NCBI GenBank assembly: GCA_020073665.1
Contig: JAIQEU010000020.1
Coordinates: 1 to 64,000, forward strand
DNA length: 64,000 nt
Direction: 5' to 3'
From: Terriglobia bacterium
GTDB lineage: Bacteria; Acidobacteriota; Terriglobia; Terriglobales; Acidobacteriaceae
The translations under genes were made by a program, and so were the position numbers. Positions 50,349-58,333 of the stretch are shown one piece after another (the first letter of the stretch is position 1; the number at the start of each line of letters is the position of its first letter). The notes below the pieces were generated by a model. It was not told where the DNA came from, did not search any database, and saw only the letters and a list, made by a program, of their open reading frames with translations.

Positions 50349-50651
50349 GTGCCCGAATCCTCTAATCCTCGCCTCGACCGCGTCCTGGCCCAACTACGCC
50401 TCTACGAACATCCGCTGCTCGATTTCAGTGCGCGAGCGAGCGGCGATGGGGTCGAAGTTATCATCCAGTTCAAGAACTCCCCGGTGCCGGTGCACACCTA
50501 CTACTTCAGCCTGCACCCGCGCGATTTAGACCATCCCCAGTTCGAATGGGCCTTCCAGCGTCAGCTCTACGACTGCCTGCACGACTACCTGGTAGAAATG
50601 TTCATCCGCACGCCCCAGGACCGGGCGGAGCGGCGGCGGACTGGCCTGTGA
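50349..50651 (+). CDS. hypothetical protein coupled to methyltransferase
   Basis: This 100-residue protein has no family I can name. It is soluble, with VEVIIQFKNSPVPVHTYYFSLHPRDL in the middle (beta-rich) and a C-terminal helix (FQRQLYDCLHDYLVEMFI). The start is GTG, 6 bases after TACAAT. Its stop overlaps the GTG start of the MidA-type methyltransferase gene, so the two are translated together and may be functionally linked. Confidence 0.7.
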   Translation: MPESSNPRLDRVLAQLRLYEHPLLDFSARASGDGVEVIIQFKNSPVPVHTYYFSLHPRDLDHPQFEWAFQRQLYDCLHDYLVEMFIRTPQDRAERRRTGL

Positions 50652-51778
50652 GCCTGCGCCAGATCATCGAGCAGGAGATCCGCGAGCGCGGCCCCATTCC
50701 GTTTTCGCGCTACATGCAGCTCTGCCTGTACCATCCCGAACTCGGCTACTATTCTCGCCACGCGGAACAGTTCGGTAAGGCGGGCGACTTCTACACTTCC
50801 AGCGACGTGCATGCGGTTTTTGGACGCCTGCTGGCCCGCCAGTTCGAAGAAATGTGGCGCGCGCTCGGATCGCCGCAACAAGTCAGCATCGTCGAGCTGG
50901 GGCCGGGGCGCGGATTGTTTGCCCAAGACGTACTCGATTGGTCAGCCAAGAAGTTTCTCGAGTTCGCTTATGCGCTCCGCTACTGCCTGATTGAGAATTC
51001 TCCTGCACTGCATCGCGAACTGAAATCAAGATTCTCCCAGCTCATCGAACGGCGCAAGGTCCAGGTGTGCTATGACGTGGACGAGATGCAGTCCTACCTC
51101 GATCACACCATCGTCTTCGCCAATGAGTATTTCGACGCCTTCCCCGTCGAGGTGGTCTCGGATGCCGGGCAGGTGTTCGTAGATGTCAGAGATGGAAAGT
51201 TTGAGGAAGTTTGCCTTCCACCCACTCCCGCAGTGCAAGCCTACCTGGATCAGTATTCGGTTCGCCCGGAGCCGGGCGAGCGGGTGGAAGCTCCGCTCGC
51301 CGCCCAGCAGGCCGTGGCGGGCCTCGCGCGACTGATGCGGTCTGGATTTGTGGTGCTCATCGACTACGGCTATAGCCGCGCCGAGCTACTTGCCGGACGC
51401 CACCGCGGAACCGTTATGGCCTACCGCCAGCATTCCGCCAGCCCCAACCCCTACCAGGCCCCGGGGGAGCAGGACATCACCGCCCATGTGAACTTTACCG
51501 CCTTGGCCGCGGTCGCCGAGCAGGAGGGCCTGCTGCCGCAGCCGCTGCTCACCCAATCCCAGTTCCTGATGGGCATCGGCGAGCCCAACCAGTTTGCCGA
51601 CGCCTTTGAAGACTGCCGCCTGCCGCAGGAGCACGCCAAAGTGGCGCTGCAACTCAAGCATCTGGTCACCCCAGCCGGTATGGGAGAAAGCTTCCACGTC
51701 TTCGTCGCCAGCAAGGGCGTGTCCGCAGAGAAGGTGGCGGCGCTCAGCGGGCTGAGCTTCAGCAAGAGCCGGCTGTGA
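50648..51778 (+). CDS. MidA/NDUFAF7-type SAM-dependent methyltransferase
   Basis: This 376-residue protein matches the SAM-MT28 family that includes mitochondrial NDUFAF7. Landmarks are GPIPFSRYMQLCLYHPELGYYS, GKAGDFYTSSDVHAVFG, the SAM loop VELGPGRGLFA, and FANEYFDAFPV. NDUFAF7 methylates an Arg of complex I; the bacterial substrate is not established. GTG at 50648 overlaps the previous stop codon. The open frame extends about 100 bases upstream, but that part overlaps the preceding gene and lacks family sequence. Confidence 0.88.
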   Translation: MSLRQIIEQEIRERGPIPFSRYMQLCLYHPELGYYSRHAEQFGKAGDFYTSSDVHAVFGRLLARQFEEMWRALGSPQQVSIVELGPGRGLFAQDVLDWSAKKFLEFAYALRYCLIENSPALHRELKSRFSQLIERRKVQVCYDVDEMQSYLDHTIVFANEYFDAFPVEVVSDAGQVFVDVRDGKFEEVCLPPTPAVQAYLDQYSVRPEPGERVEAPLAAQQAVAGLARLMRSGFVVLIDYGYSRAELLAGRHRGTVMAYRQHSASPNPYQAPGEQDITAHVNFTALAAVAEQEGLLPQPLLTQSQFLMGIGEPNQFADAFEDCRLPQEHAKVALQLKHLVTPAGMGESFHVFVASKGVSAEKVAALSGLSFSKSRL

Positions 51779-51864
51779 ACCGAAACCGCGTGACGTTGGT
51801 AACGTTCCAATGGTGCATAGAAGCAACGGCACCTACGTAGATTGCCATCGGGACGCAGCTACGA

Positions 51865-51870
51865 CACAAT
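51865..51870 (+). promoter_or_regulatory. -10-like box of 51876 gene
   Basis: CACAAT ends 5 bases before the ATG at 51876. Confidence 0.35.
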
Positions 51871-51875
51871 GCCGC

Positions 51876-52343
51876 ATGCTTCGACGCACCCAACGCGCCC
51901 TGACCAGGCTCATGGCCTGGTGCGTCCTGCTTTCGGTGTGCGCGCTCGGGCAAAGCGGCAAAGACGATCCTCACGCCCAGGAAACCCGGCTCGTAGTGTT
52001 GGAGCATCTTTGGAACGAAGCCCAGGTAGGCCGGGATGCGAACGCGCTCGCTAACATGATCGGCGACAAGTTCGTGAATACCGAGTGGGATGGGGAAGTC
52101 AGCGAGCGCGGAAAGTTTCTGGCCGATATCGCTGACCCTGCGTTCAAACCCACCGTGCTCAACATTCAGGATGTAAAAGTGAACCTGTTCCACGATACCG
52201 CGGTGGTGACCGGGATTTATCGCACCAAGGGCACCTACCAGGGGAAGCCCTACGATCACGTCGGGCGCTTTACCGACACCTGGGTATACGACAACGACAA
52301 GTGGCAATGCGTGGCCAGCCACACCAGCCTGCTGAAGAAGTAG
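51876..52343 (+). CDS. secreted SnoaL/DUF4440-like protein
   Basis: This 155-residue protein has a signal peptide (LMAWCVLLSVCALGQ) and an NTF2-like cone fold: LEHLWNEAQVGRDANALANMIGDKFVNTEWDG in pieces, VKVNLFHDTAVVTGIYRTKG and RFTDTWVYDNDKWQCVASHTS. This is the DUF4440/SnoaL-like family, often secreted in Acidobacteriota, without known function. The ATG at 51876 was chosen because the signal peptide starts there and a -10-like box lies 5 bases before. Confidence 0.82.
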   Translation: MLRRTQRALTRLMAWCVLLSVCALGQSGKDDPHAQETRLVVLEHLWNEAQVGRDANALANMIGDKFVNTEWDGEVSERGKFLADIADPAFKPTVLNIQDVKVNLFHDTAVVTGIYRTKGTYQGKPYDHVGRFTDTWVYDNDKWQCVASHTSLLKK

Positions 52344-52461
52344 TCCCCGCAAGTCTTCCGATTCGCCCATCCACCCAGCTTTTGAACACTGCTTCCCAAT
52401 GGGTGTAAACTTCCCAGCCAAAGTAGTTGCTTCGGCCCCGGACGATCGCGTAGGAGGAACC

Positions 52462-53136
52462 ATGAAGCGCACACTGGGATGCCTTGGCGTGCTTCTATTC
52501 TTCGGATTCCTGTTGGGATGTTCCCACAGCTCGAAGGCAGGCTCGGAGAACCAGGCCAGCGCCGCCAACAACGCTGGGGCCCCGCAGTCGACTGCTGCGA
52601 AGGTAGCAACCCAGCCAGCACCTCCGTCCCCGAGCGAGCACACTGGATCTTTCATCAACGGTCGCGAACTTACTCCCGACCAAGCCATGGCTCTTGCTGC
52701 CACGTATCATTACGCACCCCCACGCGGGCGTTACTGGTATGACCCGATGAGCGGGGCCTGGGGTGTGGAAGGTCGCGAAGCCGTCGGATTCATTCTGCCT
52801 GGCTACGATTTCGGTCCGCTGGCAGCCGACGCTTCTGCGGGCAACACCGGCGTGTTCATCAACGGGCGCGAGATCAACATGATCGAGGCCGCCAACCTGC
52901 AGCGCACTTTCGGCGCGGTGTATCAAGGACATTGGTGGCTGGACGGACGCACGGGCAACTACGGCCTCGAGGGCAATCCCATGCCGATGGGCAACATCAT
53001 CGCGGCGCTGCGCGCCCAGAACAGCGGCCGCAATGGAGACAACTTCTGGTCCAGCGCGACAGCCCGGGGGAATTCCGCCGGTGGATGCTCCTACGTCAGC
53101 GTGGACGGGGCCACGGCTACCAGTGGCTGCGACTGA
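52462..53136 (+). CDS. lipoprotein with duplicated FINGRE motif
   Basis: The 224-residue protein has a lipobox LLGC (FFGFLLGCSHSS) and an Ala/Ser/Pro linker. Two related modules follow: residues about 63-115 (TGSFINGRELTPDQA, YWYDPMSGAWGVEG) and about 125-180 (TGVFINGREINMIEA, WWLDGRTGNYGLEG). Each pairs an INGRE element with a WYD/WLD-G-W/NYG-EG element. No family is recognised. The tail is Ser/Gly-rich with two cysteines. AGGAGG lies five bases before the ATG. Confidence 0.78.
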   Translation: MKRTLGCLGVLLFFGFLLGCSHSSKAGSENQASAANNAGAPQSTAAKVATQPAPPSPSEHTGSFINGRELTPDQAMALAATYHYAPPRGRYWYDPMSGAWGVEGREAVGFILPGYDFGPLAADASAGNTGVFINGREINMIEAANLQRTFGAVYQGHWWLDGRTGNYGLEGNPMPMGNIIAALRAQNSGRNGDNFWSSATARGNSAGGCSYVSVDGATATSGCD

Positions 53137-53148
53137 CCCGTTGCCCGC

Positions 53149-53817
53149 TCACGCTTTCCTCTCTCGGCACAGCAGCCCGCCGGCGGCAACGAACCAGATT
53201 GCCTGGCCGACGACAACCATGCCGAAGATGTGTGGATAGCGGTCCATTTGTCCAGAGATCAGCGCGATCACGGTGACTGCTCCCAGAACACAGCCGTAAA
53301 CTCCGAGTCCACGCGCCAGCACCCGGCTACGTACGATAGCAACCGACCACAGCCCGATCGCCGCCGACGAGGCCGTGATGAACACTCGCACAAAAGCTTC
53401 GTCCAATATGCCGTTGTAGCGCAGCGCAATACGCCATGACTGGCCCAGCGTGGCCTGGTCCACCGTTCCGGTGGTTTCGACGATGTGGCGCGCCAGGCCC
53501 GGAGTGACCAAGCCGTCCATCACCACAGCAACCATCATCGCCGCCATGGCAAAACCGTATAGCACCAGCCCGGCGAAACCGAGCTGATCGTCAGGATTTT
53601 CAGGGTGGCCTACGCGCCGCGACAGGCCGCACGCACCCAGAAACCACACCGGCAAGCTGCAAAGCGCCAGCGAATGCACCGCGATCAAGGTTCGCGCCGC
53701 CGATTCAAACTTGCCGGGTTCGAACAGTTCCCTGCCCGAGGGATGGAGGCTCAGAGTTACAATTACGCCAGCCGATCCGGCGATCAGCGCAAGTCCAGCC
53801 ATTCGATCGTTCGTCAT
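53149..53817 (-). CDS. integral membrane protein, unknown
   Basis: This 222-residue protein has about seven hydrophobic segments and no catalytic motif I recognise; the spacing is similar to DUF4386-like or DoxX-like membrane proteins. Landmarks are LALIAGSAGVIVTLSLHPSG, GFAGLVLYGFAMAAMMVAVV and GMVVVGQAIWFVAAGG. ATG at 53815-53817 was preferred over one 39 bases upstream. It is divergent from the TetR gene, so it is the likely target of that regulator. Confidence 0.7.
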   Translation of the reverse strand: MTNDRMAGLALIAGSAGVIVTLSLHPSGRELFEPGKFESAARTLIAVHSLALCSLPVWFLGACGLSRRVGHPENPDDQLGFAGLVLYGFAMAAMMVAVVMDGLVTPGLARHIVETTGTVDQATLGQSWRIALRYNGILDEAFVRVFITASSAAIGLWSVAIVRSRVLARGLGVYGCVLGAVTVIALISGQMDRYPHIFGMVVVGQAIWFVAAGGLLCRERKA

Positions 53818-53901
53818 AGTTTGTCGCACTCCAGGCATGAGACTTGGAGTCGTCAACGCTGGTTAGCTTCAGCGCGCTGATACCGGACAAAGCAGCGCCA
53901 T

Positions 53902-54552
53902 ATGTCCGGGAAAACCAAGCCACCCTCGCGAAAGGCAGCGCCGAAGGCGTCACATAAGCCACCCACAAAGATGGACCGCCGGGTCCGCCGCACCCGGGAC
54001 GCGCTGGGCGATGCACTGGTTGACCTGATGCACGAAAAGCCGTTCACCGACATTACGGTGCAGCAGGTACTGGATCGCGCAGGGGTCAGCCGCTCCACCT
54101 TCTACACCCACTTCAGCGATAAAGACGACCTGTTTCTCAGCGATGTAGAAGACTTCCTGGAGATGATGGCCTTCTCCCTCTCGCGGCACGGAGAGAAATC
54201 GAATCGCGTGGCCCCGGTGCGCGAACTGTTTGCCCACGTTGCCGAGTGGCACAAATTCCACGCCGTGCTGGTGGCGGCCGACAAGATGGGCGACTTTCTG
54301 GAGATGGGCCAGGGATACTTTGCCCGTGCCATTGAGCAACGCCTGGCTGAAATACCGCGGGCACGCGAGCTGACATGCAAACGGCGCGCAGCCATCTCAC
54401 AGATGTTCGCAGGTGCGCTGATGTCGTCGCTGTCGTGGTGGATCAGTCACGGTATGCCGGGATCAGCCGCCGAGATGGACGAGTTGTACCACCGGATGGT
54501 GTGGCAAGGGGTGGGGGCAACAGATAACAGTCGAGCCTCTACAGGCTCTTGA
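53902..54552 (+). CDS. TetR-family transcriptional regulator
   Basis: The 216-residue protein has a basic disordered leader (SGKTKPPSRKAAPKASHKPP) and the TetR helix-turn-helix at residues about 27-72 (VRRTRDALGDALVDLMHEK, ITVQQVLDRAGVSRSTFYTHF). The C-terminal ligand domain has TetR_C-like features (SWWISHGMPG). The 84-base divergent region to the membrane protein gene should hold its operator, but no clear palindrome was seen. Confidence 0.9.
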   Translation: MSGKTKPPSRKAAPKASHKPPTKMDRRVRRTRDALGDALVDLMHEKPFTDITVQQVLDRAGVSRSTFYTHFSDKDDLFLSDVEDFLEMMAFSLSRHGEKSNRVAPVRELFAHVAEWHKFHAVLVAADKMGDFLEMGQGYFARAIEQRLAEIPRARELTCKRRAAISQMFAGALMSSLSWWISHGMPGSAAEMDELYHRMVWQGVGATDNSRASTGS

Positions 54553-54609
54553 CGGAGAGCGCTAACGAGATCCGTTGTGCCGGGTGTCGCCCTGGGAGAT
54601 TTTGTCGCG

Positions 54610-55998
54610 TTACGGCCTTGTCATCCTCTCCGGCTTCATCAACTGATCGAACTCTTCGCCCGTGAGATACCCCAGCTTCAGCGCCGCTTCGCGCAGGTTG
54701 CTGTGTTCGACGTGTGCGGTGTGGGCGATCTGCGCGGCCTTGTCGTATCCCACCTTTGGGGCTAGGGCCGTTACCAGCATCAGGGAGTTCTTCACGTACC
54801 AGTCCACTTTGGCTCTATCAACTTCGATTCCCTTAAGCATGTAATCGACGTAGCCGTGGCAGGCGTCGGAGATCAGCGTCACCGAGTGCAGGAAGTTGTA
54901 AATCATGACCGGCTTGAAGACGTTGAGTTCGAAGTTACCCTGGGAGCCCGCGAATCCCACCGCGGCGGTAGCGCCATGGACCTGGACGCAGACCATGGTC
55001 ATGGCCTCGCACTGCGTGGGGTTCACTTTGCCCGGCATGATTGACGAACCCGGCTCGTTCTCGGGGATCGACAGTTCTCCCAGGCCGCAGCGCGGGCCGG
55101 AAGCCAGCCAGCGGATGTCGTTCGAGATCTTCATCAGCGAGGCGGCCAGGGTTTCCATCGCACCTTGCGCAAAGACGATCTCGTCGTGCGCCGACAGCGC
55201 GGCGAACTTGTTGGGATGCGAGCGGAACGGCAGCCCGGTGAGTTCTGCAATCTTCTTGGCGGCGCGCTCGGCGAATTCCGGATGCGTGTTCAGCCCAGTG
55301 CCCACCGCGGTTCCGCCGATGGCCAAGTCATAGAGGCCATCGAGCACCTGCTCCAGGCGCTTGAGGTCGCGATCCAGCAGGCTGGCCCAGCCGCCGAACT
55401 CCTGCCCGATGGTCAGAGGCACCGCGTCCTGCAAGTGGGTGCGGCCGATCTTCACCACGTCGGCGAATTGCTTGGCTTTAGCTGCGATGGCATCACGGAC
55501 GCTTGTGATCGCCGGAATCAGCGAGTTCTTCACCCGCTCCGCGGCCGCAATGTGCATGGCTGCCGGGAAGGTGTCGTTCGACGACTGCGACATGTTCACG
55601 TGGTCGTTGGGATGGATCGGCTTCTTCGATCCCATCTCGCCGCCTGCCATCTGAATGGCGCGGTTGGAGATGACCTCGTTGACGTTCATGTTGGTCTGAG
55701 TACCGCTGCCGGTCTGCCAGATGCGCAGCGGAAACTGCGAGTCGAGCTTGCCGGCGATGACTTCGTCGGCGGCCTGGGCGATGAGCTTGGCCTTGTCGGC
55801 GGGCAGCTTGCCCAGGTCCTGGTTCACCAGGGCGCAGGCTTTCTTCAGGATGCCAAAGGCGCGGATCAGCTCCGGCGGCATGGTATCGCGGCCAATGTTG
55901 AAATGCAGGAGTGAGCGCTGCGTCTGCGCGCCCCAGTAGACGTCGGATGGGACCTCGATTTGTCCCATGCTGTCGGATTCCATGCGCATGCCGGCCAT
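54610..55998 (-). CDS. fumC: class II fumarate hydratase
   Basis: The 462-residue enzyme interconverts fumarate and malate in the TCA cycle. Signature [15 protein letters not shown] is present, as are [33 protein letters not shown] and [17 protein letters not shown] at 55996-55998 has GAAGAGG upstream; the open frame continues 93 codons further without family similarity. The first residues ([11 protein letters not shown]) are normal for FumC. Confidence 0.94.
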   Translation of the reverse strand: MAGMRMESDSMGQIEVPSDVYWGAQTQRSLLHFNIGRDTMPPELIRAFGILKKACALVNQDLGKLPADKAKLIAQAADEVIAGKLDSQFPLRIWQTGSGTQTNMNVNEVISNRAIQMAGGEMGSKKPIHPNDHVNMSQSSNDTFPAAMHIAAAERVKNSLIPAITSVRDAIAAKAKQFADVVKIGRTHLQDAVPLTIGQEFGGWASLLDRDLKRLEQVLDGLYDLAIGGTAVGTGLNTHPEFAERAAKKIAELTGLPFRSHPNKFAALSAHDEIVFAQGAMETLAASLMKISNDIRWLASGPRCGLGELSIPENEPGSSIMPGKVNPTQCEAMTMVCVQVHGATAAVGFAGSQGNFELNVFKPVMIYNFLHSVTLISDACHGYVDYMLKGIEVDRAKVDWYVKNSLMLVTALAPKVGYDKAAQIAHTAHVEHSNLREAALKLGYLTGEEFDQLMKPERMTRP

Positions 55999-56041
55999 AG
56001 GGCCTCTTCCTAATAAGTGCGTAGAGATGAAACAACGGAAA

Positions 56042-56047
56042 AGTATA
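56042..56047 (-). promoter_or_regulatory. -10 box of fumC
   Basis: TATACT on the minus strand lies 43 bases upstream of the fumC ATG, leaving a leader of about 37 bases that contains the ribosome binding site. This contrasts with the leaderless divergent gene at 56109. Confidence 0.45.
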
Positions 56048-56096
56048 GCGCGGATAAAGTAGCGCCGACAGTGAGTAGCGGAAAACAGCCATCGAC

Positions 56097-56102
56097 TATA
56101 CT
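56097..56102 (+). promoter_or_regulatory. -10 box of cupin gene (leaderless)
   Basis: TATACT ends 6 bases before the ATG at 56109. Confidence 0.5.
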
Positions 56103-56108
56103 CGCCGC

Positions 56109-56435
56109 ATGAAGATCGCCCAGTTCCCGCTGTCGACCACCGATTGGAGCCAGATCGCCCCGTCCGAACATCCCGGAGAAACCGGCTTCGCGCTTTGGCG
56201 GACTCACACGTTTGGCGACATCCGTGTCCGCATGGTCGAGTACTCACCGGGCTATGAAGCGGACCACTGGTGTTCAAAGGGACACGTGGTTCTCTGCCTG
56301 GAAGGTGAACTCGAAACCCGATTGTCCGATGGGCGTCGTTTTGCGCTCAGGCCAGGACTGAGCTACCACGTGGGCGACGGCGAGCCCCATCGCAGTTCGA
56401 CTCGGACCGGAGCCAAGCTCTTCATCGTTGACTAA
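56109..56435 (+). CDS. DHCW-motif cupin fold protein
   Basis: The 108-residue single-domain cupin has [23 protein letters not shown] in pieces, containing the DHCW motif, and a second half with [11 protein letters not shown]. The His and Cys residues could hold a metal. Function is unknown for this family. It is divergent from fumC and appears leaderless. Confidence 0.85.
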   Translation: MKIAQFPLSTTDWSQIAPSEHPGETGFALWRTHTFGDIRVRMVEYSPGYEADHWCSKGHVVLCLEGELETRLSDGRRFALRPGLSYHVGDGEPHRSSTRTGAKLFIVD

Positions 56436-56658
56436 GCGACGCGAAACCAAGCGTCGGCTTGCCAGAAGTGATAACCAAAACTCCAACCGAAGCGGGGACG
56501 GGTAGACAGCTGAGGCTGCATTGGTTGCGTCCCGGAACGGGACGTTTGCTTGTCTGGCGCGGGAAAGGCCCGGGCGCAAGGGATAAGAAGCTGTCGCGCC
56601 ACGTGCTAAAATCGGGTGTTTCGGGAAGACACGTTTCTCATAATAGAGGCATCCTTTC

Positions 56659-57699
56659 TTGGCTACCCAGCAAACCCCCGATACCCTGCCGCGTACCCAG
56701 GCGCATTCCCGTCCTGACAGCTGGAGTGATGTGCTCGTGATTGGCGCCGGGCCCACCGGGCTGGCCTGCGCCATCGAGGCGCAAAAGGCCGGATTCAAAG
56801 TTCTGGTCATCGACAAGGGCTGCGTGGTGAATTCGGTGTTCAACTATCCGGCCAACATGGTTTTTTTCACCACGCCCGAGCTGCTCGAGATCGGCGACAT
56901 CCCTTTCAACACCGCCCATCAGAAGCCCACCCGCCAGGAAGCGCTCGAGTATTACCGCCGCGTGGCCGAACACTACCGCTTGCACATTTGCCAATACCAG
57001 TGGGTGAAGACGGTAACCGGCGAGGACGGTACTTTCCGCGTCACCGCGACCGACCGCTCCGGCGGCATTCATGACTACCGTACCCGCAAGGTAATCGTGT
57101 CCACCGGGTATTACGACCTGGCCAATCAACTGGGTGTTCCCGGAGAGGACTTACCCAAAGTTTTCCATTACTACCGCGAGCCGCATCCGTTTTACGACAG
57201 CGACGTGGTGATTGTCGGAGGCAAGAACTCGGCAGCCGAGGCCGCCCTCGATCTGTGGCGGCACGGGGCCCGCGTCACCCTGGTGCACCGCGACGCGCGC
57301 CTCCATGATCACATCAAGTACTGGGTGCGGCCCGACATCGACAACCGCATCAAGGGGGGTGAAATCGGGGCTTATTTCCGCAGTACCGTGCAGGAGATTG
57401 GAAACGACTACGTGCTGGTGAAAGCTCCCGACGGCATGGTACGGCTGAAGAACGATTTCGTTTTTGCCTTGATCGGTTATCACCCCGATTTCGATTTCCT
57501 GCGCTCGCTGGGTATTGAACTCATCTCCGATCAATGTCGTCCAGTGTGCGATCCGGAGACGCTGGAGAGCAATGTGCCTGGTATTTATGTGGCGGGGGTG
57601 ATCTTGGCAGGATCGCGGACCAACGAAATCTTCATCGAGAACGGGCGCTTCCACGGCAAGCAAATTGCCGCCGCTTTGAAACAGAAACTCAGTACCTAG
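56659..57699 (+). CDS. ypdA: YpdA-family bacillithiol disulfide reductase
   Basis: The 346-residue FAD/NADPH-dependent protein matches YpdA (Bdr): GAGPTGLACAIEA, VFNYPANMVFFTTPE, STGYYDLANQLGVPGEDLPKVFHYY, VVIVGGKNSAAEAALDL, FALIGYHPDFDFL and NEIFIENGRFHG. In S. aureus YpdA the FAD-loop reads GGGPCG and that Cys is thought to be catalytic; here the position is Thr. There is no CxxC either. Start is TTG at 56659 with AGAGG upstream. It would recycle oxidised bacillithiol made via BshA (22122). The stop codon lies inside a hairpin shared with cyaY. Confidence 0.88.
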   Translation: MATQQTPDTLPRTQAHSRPDSWSDVLVIGAGPTGLACAIEAQKAGFKVLVIDKGCVVNSVFNYPANMVFFTTPELLEIGDIPFNTAHQKPTRQEALEYYRRVAEHYRLHICQYQWVKTVTGEDGTFRVTATDRSGGIHDYRTRKVIVSTGYYDLANQLGVPGEDLPKVFHYYREPHPFYDSDVVIVGGKNSAAEAALDLWRHGARVTLVHRDARLHDHIKYWVRPDIDNRIKGGEIGAYFRSTVQEIGNDYVLVKAPDGMVRLKNDFVFALIGYHPDFDFLRSLGIELISDQCRPVCDPETLESNVPGIYVAGVILAGSRTNEIFIENGRFHGKQIAAALKQKLST

Positions 57700-57840
57700 T
57701 ACCGAGTACCTAGTACCGAGAAAAAATCTCAAAGAGGTTTGGGAAGGGCACGGCTGAAGCCCTGCCTCCAGCGCCAGGAAAAGGCGCAGAGTTCAGTGGT
57801 CAAGGCTCAGTCCCGGTACTGGGTACTCGGTACTTGCCTA
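57692..57840. repeat. phrase-repeat inverted repeat spanning two stop codons
   Basis: AGTACCGAGTACCTAGTACCG at 57698-57718 pairs with 57814-57834 at 20 of 21 positions. The left arm begins in the ypdA stop codon and the right flank ends in the cyaY stop codon (convergent genes). Confidence 0.85.
57741..57766. repeat. dispersed palindromic element, copy 3 (degenerate)
   Basis: GGGAAGGGCACGGCTGAAGC is shared with the copies near 49 kb; the right half reads CCCTGCC instead of CCGTGCC. Confidence 0.6.
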
Positions 57841-58170
57841 GACCAACGTGACTACCTCTTCCCCAAGCTGCTGATTGATTACCCGCGCCACCAGCGCCTT
57901 CAACTTCTCGCCGGTTTTCTGCAGGACGAAATCCCGCTGCGCTTCTGACCAGTCCAGCTTGAAGCTGGTGGAAAGCGCCGAAATCCATATTTGCTGCACC
58001 GGCGCGTTGGGCGAAATGACAAACCGGCTGCCATCGTCAAACGAAATGTGCAGCGCCCCAGCCTGGTCTTCCACTTCCATGTCCGCCGACTCTTCCGCGG
58101 TGATCAAGCTTTGTTTCAGGGAATCCAATGCGCTGTCGGCACGCTTGCGAAACTCGTGTTCCTCGAGCAT
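57838..58170 (-). CDS. cyaY: frataxin-like iron donor protein
   Basis: This 110-residue protein is frataxin-like: MLEEHEFRKRADSALDSLKQSL at the start is an acidic helix, then DMEVEDQAGALHISFDDG, VISPNAPVQQIWIS and FKLDWSEAQRDFVLQKTGEKL. Frataxins bind iron and modulate iron-sulfur cluster assembly. The ATG at 58168-58170 lies 6 bases after a perfect TATAAT; the longer open frame runs into a repeat and was rejected. Confidence 0.87.
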   Translation of the reverse strand: MLEEHEFRKRADSALDSLKQSLITAEESADMEVEDQAGALHISFDDGSRFVISPNAPVQQIWISALSTSFKLDWSEAQRDFVLQKTGEKLKALVARVINQQLGEEVVTLV

Positions 58171-58176
58171 GAACAG

Positions 58177-58182
58177 ATTATA
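58177..58182 (-). promoter_or_regulatory. -10 box of cyaY (leaderless)
   Basis: A perfect TATAAT on the minus strand ends 6 bases before the ATG. No -35 box is visible; the upstream bases belong to a repeat. Confidence 0.55.
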
Positions 58183-58259
58183 GTCGTTGGTCGTTGGTGA
58201 TTGGTCGTTGGCAAGACCTTTCGCCAGTTCCTGCTTTTCGGCCAACGACGAACGACCTG
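58180..58259. repeat. phrase-repeat inverted repeat (CGTTGGT type)
   Basis: GTCGTTGGC at 58204-58212 pairs with GCCAACGAC at 58241-58249; TCGTTGGT is iterated three times on the left. It overlaps the cyaY promoter. Confidence 0.7.
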
Positions 58260-58269
58260 GCCGCACAAC

Positions 58270-58297
58270 AAAAAAAAACCCGGAGCCTTGCTCCGGG
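58270..58297 (-). terminator. strong terminator of small PEP-CTERM gene
   Basis: On the minus strand an 8-bp perfect stem (CCCGGAGC / GCTCCGGG) is followed by nine consecutive T. Confidence 0.9.
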
Positions 58298-58305
58298 GTG
58301 TGAGA

Positions 58306-58328
58306 AGAGAGAGAGAGAGAGAGAGAGA
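58306..58328. repeat. AG dinucleotide microsatellite
   Basis: Twenty-three bases of perfect alternating AG lie between the stop codon of the small PEP-CTERM gene and its terminator. Confidence 0.9.
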
Positions 58329-58333
58329 CGAGG

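Noticed and set aside
20221-58259. CRISPR array interpretation of the phrase repeats
   Set aside because: Repeats are short, internally iterated and palindromic, without regular unique spacers; no cas genes are present.
58306-58328. Microsatellite as a phase-variation switch
   Set aside because: It lies downstream of the stop codon, so length changes would not alter the reading frame.
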